Shown: positions 32,313-42,716, numbered from the stretch's first letter. The stretch: 64,000 nt of DNA from Chondrus crispus (GCF_000350225.1 NW_005179319.1:1-64000), one strand, 5' to 3'. Notes: generated by a model from the letters alone, not told the origin. Translations and numbers: made by a program.

Positions 32313-33356
32313 CTAGTTTTCCTGCCGCTGCGGGATCCTTCTCACATCCGACGGCGCGGGCCCCGCGGTGGGCCCTCTGAAGGGTTGGTTCGACCTCGGC
32401 GTTGAAGCACTCGGCGTGCTCGCCGTCTGCGAATCGAACCAGTTCTTGACCTTCAGATAACTCGTCGATGGTATCCCTAACCTTTCCATCGGAGACAACG
32501 CCTCATAATTTTCCAAAACTCGGTGCATTTCCCGGAGGGAAAGAATGCACGTTGGCGCGGCGTGCCCCTTTTCATAGCAATGATAGCACACCATTCCGTG
32601 CGTCTTGACGGGATATTGCGGCCTAGGTCCTCCACGGGCCGGCGGCCTTCCTTGACGTTGCGGCCTTCCCATCCAGCCTGGCCTTCGAAACGTTGTACCC
32701 TTGTCTTCCATCGGAATGCGCGGCGCCGGCGTGTGGCCGCGCCCCCAAAACATCATCACGGGATCCGTGGGATCTGAAAACGACTCCGTCGTGTATGCAG
32801 GCGTCGGTAAAGTTGACGACCCGCTGTCCCCGTAGTCCTCGTGTCCGTAGCCCTCCGATGGCTCAATGAACTCGCCTTCGGCTACTAACGCTCCTTCGTA
32901 GTGATTTTCGCTACTTCCATGCGCGCCGCGCTCATCTGACGCGGGAAGGGACTCGGCTAAATGGACGGCGGCGTGACTTTTGCGACCGGGATAAGAAGCC
33001 CTCGGCTTCTTACCCGCCTTAATTGTCGACGGCGTCTGAATCGTGACCTTCTTGGTCTTCTTGTCCCTAGCGCGGCTCGCCGAGCCATGCGCCTTCGCGT
33101 AATTAACTAGTCTCAAAAACGAAACGTCCCGATTGTCTTGTCGGTATTGAGATACCATCGGCTTGATACTCGAATCGAGTCCTTCAATAAACATCGTCAT
33201 TTGTTCTTCCATCGAATATACGTTTCCACATCGATTGCTTGCGTCCGTCAGACGGATATAAAATTCCATCTCGTCTTCAGACGGTCTTTGCTGAACTTCT
33301 CGCAATGCGAGCACGGCTTGACGGATCGCTTCGTCGGTTGCGAAACTCCTCAACAA
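32313..33356 (-). CDS. Element F gag C-terminal part with zinc knuckle
   Basis: Contains a capsid-like helical segment (AIRQAVLALREVQQRPSEDE, EFYIRLTDASNRCG, MFIEGLDSSIKPMV), a basic linker, and a single CCHC knuckle CYHCYEKGHAAPTC that would bind the element RNA. It ends at TAG (32313). The sequence GGAAAACTAG at the end lies where pol takes over in the -1 frame. It is separated from the N-terminal gag frame by a one-base shift near 33350. Confidence 0.88.
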   Translation of the reverse strand: MLRSFATDEAIRQAVLALREVQQRPSEDEMEFYIRLTDASNRCGNVYSMEEQMTMFIEGLDSSIKPMVSQYRQDNRDVSFLRLVNYAKAHGSASRARDKKTKKVTIQTPSTIKAGKKPRASYPGRKSHAAVHLAESLPASDERGAHGSSENHYEGALVAEGEFIEPSEGYGHEDYGDSGSSTLPTPAYTTESFSDPTDPVMMFWGRGHTPAPRIPMEDKGTTFRRPGWMGRPQRQGRPPARGGPRPQYPVKTHGMVCYHCYEKGHAAPTCILSLREMHRVLENYEALSPMERLGIPSTSYLKVKNWFDSQTASTPSASTPRSNQPFRGPTAGPAPSDVRRIPQRQEN

Positions 33357-34618
33357 CCACTGTACGGCCTCCGGCCAAACGGATACCTTTCCGTGATGGG
33401 CCCGGCCGTCTGAGACACCGAATTGTACTGTCTCAAGGTGATGCCGGTTAAAAATTCGGGCAACAAGCGGATCGCTTGCCCCTCGTTCATTTCTTGTGTA
33501 TCGAACTCTTGAACTAATTTTGCCAAAAAATCCAACACAAGGACCCCGTCCTCACCTGTGAACGTGTTGTCCTTCTTCACCTTAGGCGGGATATCTCTCC
33601 TGATTTTTCGTACGGCGGTCCGCCGGGAACTTGACAAATATGTCTGTGGGTTCCGCAAGCGGTACGTTCGGTACAAAAGTAATTTCTTGAAGAGGTAGTT
33701 GGTCGGATTCAGCTCCTCCAACTCCTCCCATCGCGGCCCGCGCCGCGTTGCGACATCTTCGGGCTCCGCGTCCTTGTCTCTCCGCGAGGCGGACGAAGTG
33801 ACTCCGCCTCGTCTGGAGGAAATTTTCTTGCTTGACGAAATTCCGTTTCCGTCTTCTGAACGGCGTTCGGAATCGCCCGAATGGTTCGACGAACCGCCGT
33901 TACCATCTTCGGAGGGACCAAGCCACTCCGACTGTGAGTCGCGGTTCTCCGGATCGTCACTATAGTGACCCTTGCTTGTACGTCGCTTGTACTTCTTCGA
34001 GGGTTTCGACTTGGAACTCCGCTGCCGAGCGGGCTTGTCTTTCTTCGTCCGACGGTCGCCCTCTCTACCCGAAGGGAGCGGCTCGTCGTCCGATCCTTGC
34101 CAAGCTTGATCCGCGGCCTGCTCAAGGTCCTTGAGACGTTGCGCGGCGCGATCGAATCGGTCATCGATGCTTGCTCTGATTTTTCCTAAGGACTCCAAGG
34201 CTTGATTCGCGTCGCACCTCGCGTCCTTGACTGAAATTTTCAACGAGGCTAGGAGCTCCGGCTCCAGACCGTCGGTCGCCTCACCTCGCTCCTTCTCGAC
34301 GAGATCCACTCGAGCCGACAGCTCTCCCAAAACGGTGTGGAACTCGGATGCTTGCAACTCCAGTTGCTTCCGGACGAGGGCTAATTCAGCCTCGACATTT
34401 TTCTTTGCTTCTTTGCGAATTTCGCTGCTCATCTTTTCCAACTTCTCGTCGAGGTCAGTCTTGTCGGCAGCTATCCCCACAGGGGATTCTTGATCTCCGG
34501 GGTCCGTGGCCGTATTGGCCTGGCTCCGGGTGCGAGGACCCCTCGGGATCCTCGACGCTCGTGCCGATCCGGCTCTGCTCGCCCCGGGACCGACGTCCCC
34601 GGGTGCGCTGGTTGACAT
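33350..34618 (-). CDS. Element F gag N-terminal part
   Basis: I choose the ATG at 34618 (MSTSAPGDVGPGASR); the longer open frame upstream reaches 34699 but would start close to the primer site. A coiled coil of ~90 residues (KTDLDEKLEKMSSEIRKEAK ... LELQASEFHTVLGELSARVD) is followed by a highly charged Ser/Arg/Lys region and then a capsid-like domain (WEELEELNPTNYLFKKLLLY, GVLVLDFLAKLVQEFD). The frame ends at a premature stop near 33350, while the continuing text (VSVWPEAVQWLLRSFATDEA) is in the next frame. Confidence 0.85.
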   Translation of the reverse strand: MSTSAPGDVGPGASRAGSARASRIPRGPRTRSQANTATDPGDQESPVGIAADKTDLDEKLEKMSSEIRKEAKKNVEAELALVRKQLELQASEFHTVLGELSARVDLVEKERGEATDGLEPELLASLKISVKDARCDANQALESLGKIRASIDDRFDRAAQRLKDLEQAADQAWQGSDDEPLPSGREGDRRTKKDKPARQRSSKSKPSKKYKRRTSKGHYSDDPENRDSQSEWLGPSEDGNGGSSNHSGDSERRSEDGNGISSSKKISSRRGGVTSSASRRDKDAEPEDVATRRGPRWEELEELNPTNYLFKKLLLYRTYRLRNPQTYLSSSRRTAVRKIRRDIPPKVKKDNTFTGEDGVLVLDFLAKLVQEFDTQEMNEGQAIRLLPEFLTGITLRQYNSVSQTAGPITERYPFGRRPYSGC

Positions 34619-34724
34619 CGCTCGTACGAGCGGACCTACGCAGCAAAAAAAGTTACAAACAAAGAGAAAATAAAAAAAAGAGTCCGTTACCCAGACCAAC
34701 TTCCTTGTCGTAGATCAAAACAAT

Positions 34725-34742
34725 TTCTAGGTCGGGAGACCA
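34725..34742 (-). promoter_or_regulatory. Primer-binding site of element F
   Basis: Minus strand TGGTCTCCCGACCTAGAA, four bases (AAAG) after the LTR end. It is identical over 18 bases to the primer sites of D and H although the LTRs are of a different family. Confidence 0.75.
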
Positions 34743-34746
34743 CTTT

Positions 34747-35684
34747 TGTAGTGCAATGCGCCTGTTAGGCAGAGACCAAGGTCCGACGGTCCAACACAAA
34801 CAACAGCAACAAAAACAACAACTGCCAACGGCACAGCGCTACGGAGTGTTCGAAGCTCCCTGTCCTCTTTAAGCGGGTTTGCGGCCCGCAGTAGCTCGGA
34901 TCCCTGATAGGGGGGGGCAAAGAGAAGGGCCCAGCCCGGGATCGGTAAATGGTGGTAGAGACTTGTAAAGGCAACTGCTCGACGAGTTCGGAGGGGTGTT
35001 TAGGTAAACCTGGTCCGATGGGTCGTAAATCCAATGCTCGAAGAGCGCCTTGTACACCTTATACCCTTGATAAGGTCTTCGACGGGGACGTCGCAACCTA
35101 GCTCGTCCGGAAAGAAGAAAACGTAGCAGCGCTACACCGTCGTACTGCCCGATGGCAAAGTACCAACAACGGATCGGTCGCAACCAGATTCCGATGGAAC
35201 CAACACTGAGAGAAGCACCACTGGTGCACCAACACAAAAGCCCGATGGCAAATGACGTCACATTGCAGATCGCAATCCTACAAGGTGGGACCAACTCAAG
35301 ATTAAGGGAAATTAGGATAGGGAAATAAAGGAAAATTGATAAGGGAAAAGGGGACCCCCGAGCGCAAAGGATAAAGTAATCTGTAGTTAAAGGGAACGTC
35401 TTGTAAAAGACGGGTTTCAACCAAGGCGATATCAGACCCTGGCAACTCGGGTTGCCTTTACTGACTTGGTCGTCAGAGGGCTAAGGTATATATCGCCCCG
35501 CCGGAGCCACTACAGTAGCTCTCGGCGCTAGATCCAAGATCTAATCTAATGTTAAATAACTAATATGCAACTAATTAAAATTAATAATTAAAATAATAAA
35601 GTGAAATGATTTCCACTTTTGCTTGTCATACCCCATCGTTTTCGTTTCTTTTCACCCCCCTTTTCAGGTGCGTATTGCACTACA
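34747..35684 (-). repeat. 5' LTR of element F
   Basis: 938 bp, near-identical to 20931-21866. The TATATA core promoter element is at 35487-35493 on the minus strand (GATATATACC). Confidence 0.92.
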
Positions 35685-35689
35685 CAGGG

Positions 35690-36395
35690 CCCTCCATCTG
35701 CAAATTGAGGTCTCCATCGATGATCTCTGCGGCGAGTCCAGCAGCCCCCTTGAGCGGGACGGCGTGACGGCACGCCCCGTACGCGAGTCTGGCCTTCCGG
35801 AACGGACGGGGAGACCACCACGGCGTCGGGACGGCAGCGTTGACGACGGTAGGAGGTAGTCGTGATGCCCCCGCCTTCTCGACGGAGGCGGAGTCATCAA
35901 GGGTCGGGGCGCAGACGACCGGTGCGTCGGATCCACTGCCAGGCGCCGACCGCGGAAGCGAGGGGCTGTCCCGAGGGGTAGCCCGGGGCGACATAGTGAG
36001 GACGAAAGGACGCGAGCCGATCAGGCAGACGAGAGAGTAGGGGGGCTCCTGGAGAAGGAGAAAGAAGGCCGCTTGCCGGGTCGGAGGGAGAAGAACGGAC
36101 TCCCCCGGAAGGAGTAGCGGGGTAATGCCGACGGCGAGCCCCAAAGGCACGCGCACGACCGCACGGCGGCAAGGAGCCGATGACGAAGAGGGGGAGACGA
36201 GGTCCCCGGTTGACAGGAAGGGGGTCGAGAGGTCAGCACGCGCGCAGACGAGCACAAGACAGGACCCCGGGGATACCGACAAGAGAGCGGAGCCGTTTGA
36301 AGGAGCGAAAGGGGCCGTATCGAGTACGCGGTTAGACATGGCTCACGCTCTACAAGCACCCGTGGACGCGGACGTCCCCGCTTAAGGGGGGGCCG
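35690..36395 (+). pseudogene. Element B 3' end: second copy of the pol terminus and polypurine tract
   Basis: Plus-strand frame 36125-36385 ends PVDADVPA plus stop, the counterpart of NVNADVHA at 9649, directly followed by CTTAAGGGGGGGCCG and the 3' LTR. The sequence in front is cargo. A 220-codon minus-strand frame over the same bases (35680-36339) has no recognised motif and is probably chance. Confidence 0.65.
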
Positions 36396-37061
36396 TGTAG
36401 TACAACCCCCCCTGAGGCTTTATTTTAGATTACATCAACTCAGAATCGGATCGGTTACTGTAGGGCTCGATGCTCTACAGTACCATTACGTGTACCCCCC
36501 AAGTACAGGGCGCACGTGTACACGTGTACGCGCGGGACCGAAGAGCGCACACACACGTGTACTGTCAGCCCCGATGGCTGACAGTATTACAGTGTCGACC
36601 GACCGCTACAGTACGTCGCTACAGTACATCGGTACTGTACTATTACGATAGGTTATTATGTACATTAAATATGGCGCGGACCGGCGGCAGTGGAGGAGGA
36701 CAAGCACGGACTTGTCACCCACCTACCGTCAAGGTCCGTCTTCCAGCTTACCTAACACGCGCCATCGGTCTTCGCGCGCGTTAAACGGGACAAAGCGGGT
36801 AGGGGACACACGCGTACGCGAGCGAGCCTAGATCCGCCTCCGCCCGTCAGCGCTGATAGGTTACCCAGCACTGCTCCGGGGCGTCGAGGCGTGAATCGGC
36901 CCGCGCGTACGCTCGTCCCGGACCGTTCCGCTCTACCACGCTACCAGGGCCTGCTTCCCTGTCTCGTTAGCTGTGTGTTCTCCCTGTCTTCTCCCCCTCC
37001 GAAGAGTCTACGTCGAGCTAAAGCATTTACCCCTCTACGTCAGGGGGGTGTTTATGCTACA
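36396..37061 (+). repeat. 3' LTR of element B
   Basis: 666 bp, TGTAGTACAACCCCCC to GTGTTTATGCTACA, oriented plus because a polypurine tract precedes it. It is related to the D and H LTRs. It includes the hairpin CTGTCAGCCCCGATGGCTGA and ACACGTGTAC motifs; the likely core promoter region is TACATTAAATATGG at ~36660. Confidence 0.88.
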
Positions 37062-37914
37062 CATTCCAGTGTCATAACGAAAACACGCTAGCGCGATGTG
37101 CTCGTCCCAGTCCGCGTCGCCTGTTGCCATAAAGCTGGCCAGATCTCTTGCCAGAGTGCGGTTCCACCGTTCTACCGTGCCGTTCGGCTGTGGGTGTAGA
37201 GAATACGTTTGCGTACGTCCAACCCCTAACATGGATGTCAAGGACTTGACAACGTTGCCTACCAAAATTCGTTCCCGCATCTGAAAGCAACCATTCCATT
37301 GGTCCGAAAATGGAAATCCAATCCTCAACCAACACCTTGGCGATCGTCTTTGCCTTCTCGTCGGGTATCGGTCTGGCACACACATAGCGTGTGAACACAT
37401 CCACTATCGCTAGTACCTTAACATTTCCGGTTTTTGTTCTGGGTGTGATAGTTTGAACGTCAAAAGCCACTTGCTGAAAACGTCTTTGCGGATGCATCAC
37501 TTCTAACCCGACTTGTCGGTCTGGCTGCTGATCTTCGGCTACGGTGCACTGTGGGCAATTGCGGACGAACGTCGCCACATCATCAGCCATCCCCTTCCAC
37601 CAGTAGCGCCTCACTAGCTTCGCTGTCGTGCGCTGCAACTTGTAGTGACCCGTCAGCCGTGAACCGTGCACAAACCGCAATACATCCTTCATCAGCGGTT
37701 TCGGGACAACTATGGGGAGCTCCTCCCGGCGGGTGCTTCGCAATATCCCGGCATCGTCCACTATCAATCTTTTCTGCCTGCTGGCGTACGTCTCCAGATC
37801 TCCCCAATCGGTTACTTGTGCGGCTCTCAGCTCTGCGCTGATCGCTCCGCCCCCAAAGATTCCCACGTTTGTTGCGTTTTGGACTCGTTCCGCCCCTTGG
37901 ATGACGTTTTCCAC
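37062..37914 (-). pseudogene. Element L integrase (truncated, frameshifted)
   Basis: HHCC domain VHGSRLTGHYKLQRT ... NCPQCTV, core with VAFDVQTITPR, WLLSDAGTNFG, then after a frame change near 37300 HPQPNGTVERWNRTLARDLA, giving D,D,E. It lacks everything beyond the core because the element B LTR begins there. The lineage differs from B and F (RYWWKGMADDV in the zinc domain). Confidence 0.82.
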
Positions 37915-37998
37915 GATCGCTGCAACGCGCTCGTCCTCCAGCTCTTTGTTTATCTCCTCGACCCGCGCCCGGTGTAGCGCATTGTAGCAACGTTGGCA

Positions 37999-38613
37999 TT
38001 AGGGCTCTGGGACCGCATCTCGACTTAGTGCATCAGGTACGACCAGCTCTGGCCCGCTTCGGTGCTCGATGGTAAAGTCGAAGTAGCGTGCCAACTTCTC
38101 CCTCGGGTCTTTCAGGCTCAACAGCCACTTGAGCGATAGGTGAAATGTTACAGCCACAAAATGCTCACCGTGGAGATAATGCCTCCATTTAAGTAACGCA
38201 TGAACGACGGCCAGGCACTCTCTTTCCGTCGGGGCGTAATTGCGCTCAGACTTCTTCAATAAACGGCTAGTGAACGGAAGCGGTTGCCACTTCCCTTCCT
38301 TGTTCTGCTGAGGCAACACGCCGCCCAGTCCATATGAACTAGCATCCGCCATGACCTTCTTCGGAGCGCCGCGAACCGGCGCTGCTAGTACCTCTGGATT
38401 GCCTAACGCGCTTTTTAGTTCCTGCCATGCAATCCGCTGCGGCTTTCCCCAGCGATCTTTCCAGTCAGGTACGACGAGCCGTTGCCCGTGTCGCCGCTTC
38501 TTAGAAAAGCCGGTTCCTTTCAGCACCTCATACAACGGGGCCGCCATCTCCGAAAAAGTGATCGACAAAGTCGGCGAAGTAATTGACCAAGCCCAAGAAA
38601 CGCATGAGTCCAT
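37999..38613 (-). pseudogene. Element L RNase H
   Basis: Reads IAWQELKSALGNPEVLAAPV, KVMADASSYGLGGVLPQQ, YAPTERECLAVVHALLKWRH and KWLLSLKDPREKLARYFDFT. The third acidic position usually written as TDH is VTFH here, so an active-site residue appears lost. A frame change separates it from the RT part near 38560. Confidence 0.8.
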
Positions 38614-39499
38614 CTCCAGACCTAGGCTCTACCAGAGCCCGTATCGCCTCAACATGCTTATCTGATGGTCTTAGACCGTTCTCATCCACCACGTGTCTCA
38701 GAATCTCGGCACGACGGACCCCAAATTCGCATTTTGACAGCTTGAGGCGTACACCATTCTCATAGAGCAGGTCCAATACAAAAGCCAGTGACTTCAAGTG
38801 CTCGTCCTCCGTTGCCGTGCCGATGCTAGTGTCATCCATGAACGCCAATACATCTTTGCCCCTCCTATTACCGAGAATCACGTTCAAGATTCGCTGAAAG
38901 GTTCCCGGGGAATTTTTTAGTCCTTGTAGCAGTCGCGTAAACTGCAGCAGACACAGTACTGTACGGATAGCGGTACATTCCTTCGAGCTAGGATCGAGTT
39001 CCACCTAGTAGAAACCGTCCCTCAAGTCAAAAACTGAAAACACCCTCTTTGTTGCCAACCAATCCAAAGTGTCGCTCACGTTCTCCATCGGGTATGAATC
39101 GGTAATCGTTAGATCATTCAGCGGCCGGAAATCTGACGTCACCCTAATCCAACCATCTTTCTTTCGGACGAACACGTTGTTCGCTGCCCATGGTAAGACT
39201 GCGGGTTCTAGCACGCCCATTCTGACCAACTTTTCCATTGCCGCATGTTCCACTTCCTCTTCCTTGGGGGATCGGCGACGTAAGGGCTCACAAACAGGCT
39301 TTACGTCGGCCTTGAGGGCTATCTTGTGTTGGACGCCAATAATCTTCCCCAGACCTTTAAAGATGTCCCGCCGTTTCCAGAGCAGCTTCCTCAGCTGATT
39401 TCGTTTGGAGGGACTTGCCGGAAATGCTCTGAAGTCCATAGTCTTTAGCACCTGGTCGACATTGGCGTCCTCAATGTCCGCCCGCACCGACTCGGACAT
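38528..39499 (-). pseudogene. Element L reverse transcriptase with amber codon
   Basis: The RT reads LEPAVLPWAANNVFVRKKDG, TSDFRPLNDLTI, VFSVFDLRDGFY, a TAG (39005-39007), then VELDPSSKECTAIRTV, GLKNSPGTFQRILNVIL and the catalytic box AFMDDTSIG. Both halves are in the same frame, and the stop sits where gypsy RTs have Gln (FYQV), so a CAG to TAG change is the simple explanation. Confidence 0.85.
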
Positions 39500-39610
39500 A
39501 CTTTCTGAGTCTTCGCTGCCACGACTGCCAATCGGCCCTCGAACATGCCCGTTATTATGCCTGACCGATCGAGAGTTCTTGCCCAGGTCTAGCTGTAAAC
39601 CATTTGCCCT

Positions 39611-39907
39611 CTAGAATCGTCGCCCTATGAGCATCTTATCGGGCAGCAACGAAATCACGCGCACTTTTTCCTCAAACGTCACTCGCCAGAAAACGAACTT
39701 CAACTTGCCGCTCCCAATCACTCCAATCTCTCGACCGTCCGCTGCTTTGGCCGACCTTCCTTTAGACGTCAGACGTTCGCCGTTCTCGATAAACAATGCG
39801 TGATCCACCCAAATGGACAAGGCGGATGTGTCAATCGGTGCCATAAACTGTTCGTTGAAAACTGACACCTGCACTGCCACTTCGTCTTCGTCCAGTCCCT
39901 GCTGCAA
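39611..39907 (-). pseudogene. Element L protease-like fragment
   Basis: A 98-codon minus frame between gag and RT with LKFVFWRVTFEEKVRVISLL and PDKMLIGRRF, the position of the protease. The flap and C-terminal strands fit, but the catalytic DTG is not visible in this frame, so the call rests mainly on position. Confidence 0.45.
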
Positions 39908-40042
39908 AACCGGCTCCCCACAGACGCAAACTTCTTCACGTCTTCCATCTTCAGACGCTTCAGCGTCTTCCGTTAGACTGTGGTCGGGGGTTTCTGGCCC
40001 CCATTTCCTTCCCCGCGTTTGAACTCCTTGAGCGACTCTCGT

Positions 40043-40894
40043 TCAGCCTATCGGTCTTCTTTTTTCGCAAAAACGTGCAATATGGCCTAACCTCTGGCAG
40101 TAGTGGCACTTGACGTGCGCAAAGCGGTCGTCTGCAGCGCTTGATGTAGCGGGTTGGACGCTAATTCCTGCGCGCATTGAGCTCTCACCAATTTTTCGAA
40201 CTGGCTCGCGGGCAGAAGCCTGCTGCGCCGTTGATAAACGCAATACAGAGCTCACGACGGTGTCGAAATCGCCTGTAACCAACACCGCTTGGTCCTGCAA
40301 CTTTTGTGGGAGTCCGGACTTGAACCGATTCAGTAACATGTCAGTTGTTGTTGCGGTGGGCAGCGCAATATGAGCAGAGCGAAGTCGTTCAGCGTACGTC
40401 GCTACAGACTCCTTCCGTTCATTCCACTTCATGTTGAAGAACTTGTCCTGCAAGGCGGACCGATGAGCCTTGTTGGAGAGCCTGACCTCCAGAAGGCTCC
40501 CAAGCTCCTCGGCGGAGGCTTCCACGTTCGAGCCCGCAACTTCTTCGTAGACACGTTGGGCGTCTTTCTCAAACGCGATGGGCATTACTCGACGCTCGGC
40601 TTTCTTCTCTACCGGAAAGTTCTTCAACAGTCTCTCCCAAGTACGTTTAGTGTCAAAGAACGACCCATCCTCTATTTTCTTGCAGCGGGACTGCTCCAGG
40701 GCGCTCTTGTAAATCTTAAAGGCGGTGGCGATCGGATACACGTCATAATCTCGAGACGGTGGCAGTGTCTGCTCGACCACACTTCTGCCCGCCGTCACTC
40801 GTTTCCCGTCCCGATCCTGAGCTGTTCTGGCCTCGAGGCCAGAACGAAATGATTGATCAATCACCTGCAAACGCTGGTTCAAACAAGCAGGCAA
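40043..40894 (-). pseudogene. Element L gag with zinc knuckle
   Basis: A 283-codon frame containing a capsid-like region (FNMKWNERKESVATYAERLR, LLNRFKSGLPQKLQDQAVLV) and a CCHC knuckle CHYCQRLGHIARFC near the end. The upstream start is unclear; 40895-41130 has continuing charged sequence in other frames. Binds element RNA and builds the particle. Confidence 0.8.
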
Positions 40895-41180
40895 CTCTTT
40901 TGCTCTCCGGTCATCACAGCCACGGACTTCAGTGCTTTACTGATCTCATTAAGCGCCTTCTCGACCAAATCTGGCCTCTTCGGCTCGCGGCGAACCGCAT
41001 TATCTGCAATTGGGCCTTCGACACTCACTTGCTCATGGGGCTCCGATTCCCGATTCCCATCCAGAGCCTTCTTAGAGCGGGCTGTTTCCTAAGCCCTGAC
41101 TCCCGTCGCCTTGCTGTTCATCGCCAGAAGCCATAGCCCCAGCCGAATCCTCTATCTGCTTTGATGACAACGAGCGAGTG

Positions 41181-41734
41181 ACCCGTCGTGACATACTGAA
41201 TTACCACCGACAACAGTACAAGTCTTCCTCACTTCGTACCTTGATAGTCCACCTGGTAGCTCCACAGCCACGCGCGGTAAAAACGTTTTTATGTTACACA
41301 CCACACGTGTAAGCGCACTTGTAGGTAGATTCCCGGGACGTACCGTCCCGGCGACAGCGACAGACAGCTGCAAACAGTGACAAGAGCCACGATAGCAGCG
41401 ACAGACAGCCGCACAGTGACCACAGTCACAACAGAAACAACAGTTTACTCACTTGTTGGATGCCCGAACTCTCCTTAAGCGCTGGATGACTACGCCTTAA
41501 GTGCGCTCTACCGATGCCCTACCTAAATGCATTACATTGATATCGACACGGCCGTTTAGTTCACAGAAATGCGAAATGCAGTACTGTACACCAAAGGGCG
41601 AGCCACATCTGACGCCCTTTGGCGGCTCAATTCACAGCAATGCAAATTTCTGTACAGTACACGAAAGGGCTCGCTTCACCTGGCGCCCCTTGGCCGTTCC
41701 TCTTTCGAGTGAAGTGCAACAGTACCCTTCGAAG
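41181..41734. other. Unassigned spacer with imperfect 70-bp duplication
   Basis: Holds two similar segments of ~70 bp (ACCAAAGGGCGAGCC... near 41590 and ACGAAAGGGCTCGC... near 41665), each preceded by GTACTGTAC or TGTACAGTAC. No gene recognised. It ends in an 18-base palindrome GTACCCTTCGAAGGGTAC (41722-41739). Confidence 0.5.
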
Positions 41735-41965
41735 GGTACACCTCTGCGAACAGCCGTGCGGACAGCACCACCCTGTTCCCCTCATAAAGAGAAGTGAACA
41801 CGCGTACTTTAATACTTTACAAAAAAGTTCAGCACCACCCCGTTCCCCTCATAAAGAGAAGTGAAAACGTGTACTTTACAGAAAAATGAACACGTGTAAC
41901 GAGCCGTCCCCTTTTTTCTTGCTTACACCTAGATTACACCTAGACTAACGTCTAGGAACTAACGT
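41735..41965 (+). repeat. Left arm of a long terminal inverted repeat
   Basis: Starts GGTACACCTCTGCGAACAGC and includes two copies of CCTCATAAAGAGAAGTGAA, then AACGAGCCGTCCCC and ACCTAGACTAACGTCTAGG. The reverse complement recurs at 49995-50250. The arms also contain ACACGTGT motifs. Confidence 0.85.
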
Positions 41966-42246
41966 TAGGATACAAGGTCATTTGGTTTCATATCTGCACA
42001 AGGTAACTTTATTGGTTTCATTTGAGAGGGCGATGGGGGTTAGTCAGCAGCCATGGAATTCTGTACAGCACCCTGCGACCGCCATGCGTTACACACACAC
42101 TGTTCTGCTGTACCACCAGTGGTACACTGGGTGCAGAGAAGGGTAGTGGCCACCTGAAACCATTCACGTAAGCATCCAGCGTTACACATCTGGAACGCGT
42201 GCTAATCCATACAAAATTACGTTAAAAGAGGCTTCATGCAAGTGGC

Positions 42247-42289
42247 AGAGCTGCGTGTCAATTGTGAGTCACAATTGACACGCAGCTCT
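42247..42289. repeat. Perfect 21-bp-arm palindrome
   Basis: AGAGCTGCGTGTCAATTGTG plus A, one central G, then the exact reverse complement. 43 bases in total. Confidence 0.95.
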
Positions 42290-42716
42290 GGCACACTTGC
42301 ACACTCACAATTTGTGAGGTGCTTCACTGGCGGTATGAGAAGCATACGACAGAAGATTCAATTACTTTTCCAGCTGCTGGCAGCTGTGTCACCACACCCA
42401 TGTTCACGTTCGTGTATCTGCCAAGATAGGCATATCATAGGGCCTTTGGCCATGAGGTGGAGAAAGCCATTTCGTCCCATAAGAACGCTCCGGACCGCCG
42501 CCGTCCATACTCGGACGGCTGTCATTGAGCGACGAATGTACTCGGACCAAAAGGGAGAATTTTGTATGCGCACCATCGTAGATTAAACTATTAATTAGTA
42601 ATCTACACTCGACGGCGGCGCGGTATCGCGCCCACCAGTCTCGGACTGGATGACATAAAGTTGTGTGACCGGGGGCAGCTCGCCCCCTCACACCGGAGAG
42701 GGACACACTCTCGATA

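Larger units (their letters stand above)
20931..35684 (-). mobile_element. Element F: 14.8-kb Ty3/gypsy chromovirus with antisense accessory ORF
   Basis: LTRs 20931-21866 and 34747-35684 (936 and 938 bp) differ at only a handful of bases; the target duplication CAGGG is at 20926-20930 and 35685-35689. Sense is minus: primer site 34742, gag, protease, RT, RNase H, integrase, chromodomain (ends 27859), then nearly 6 kb before the 3' LTR. That extra region carries a plus-strand reading frame (21991-23998). Gag has one frameshift and pol two in-frame TAG codons; otherwise the element is open. Confidence 0.92.
6091..37061 (+). mobile_element. Element B: 5'-truncated Ty3/gypsy chromovirus split by three insertions
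   Basis: The surviving pieces are 6091-9736, 19515-20930 and 35690-37061. Removing the insertions G (TSD CTTTA), D inside G (TSD ATCGC) and F (TSD CAGGG) makes the pieces contiguous. The order is a remnant before the reverse transcriptase, RT, RNase H, integrase, chromodomain, extra cargo DNA, a second copy of the pol terminus, polypurine tract, then the 3' LTR (36396-37061). The 5' LTR and gag are missing; the left break at ~6091 abuts the satellite region. Pol has several stops and frameshifts, so B is dead. It is a relative of D and H. Confidence 0.85.
37062..41180 (-). mobile_element. Element L: decayed Ty3/gypsy retrotransposon
   Basis: Minus-strand order gag (40043-40894), protease (39611-39907), RT (38528-39499), RNase H (37999-38613), integrase (37062-37914), all with stops or shifts. 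The 3' end is cut exactly where the LTR of element B begins, so B probably inserted into L or they share a recombination break. I could not define L's own LTR; sequence at 41180-41500 may hold part of one. Confidence 0.75.

Noticed and set aside
35680..36339. 220-codon minus-strand frame in the element B tail
   Set aside because: Antisense to the element, no motif; the plus strand is explained by cargo and the second pol terminus.
41722..41739. Palindrome GTACCCTTCGAAGGGTAC as a target duplication of the long-TIR segment
   Set aside because: The right arm at 50250 has no matching flank (GTTGAACAGT), so it is not a duplication.
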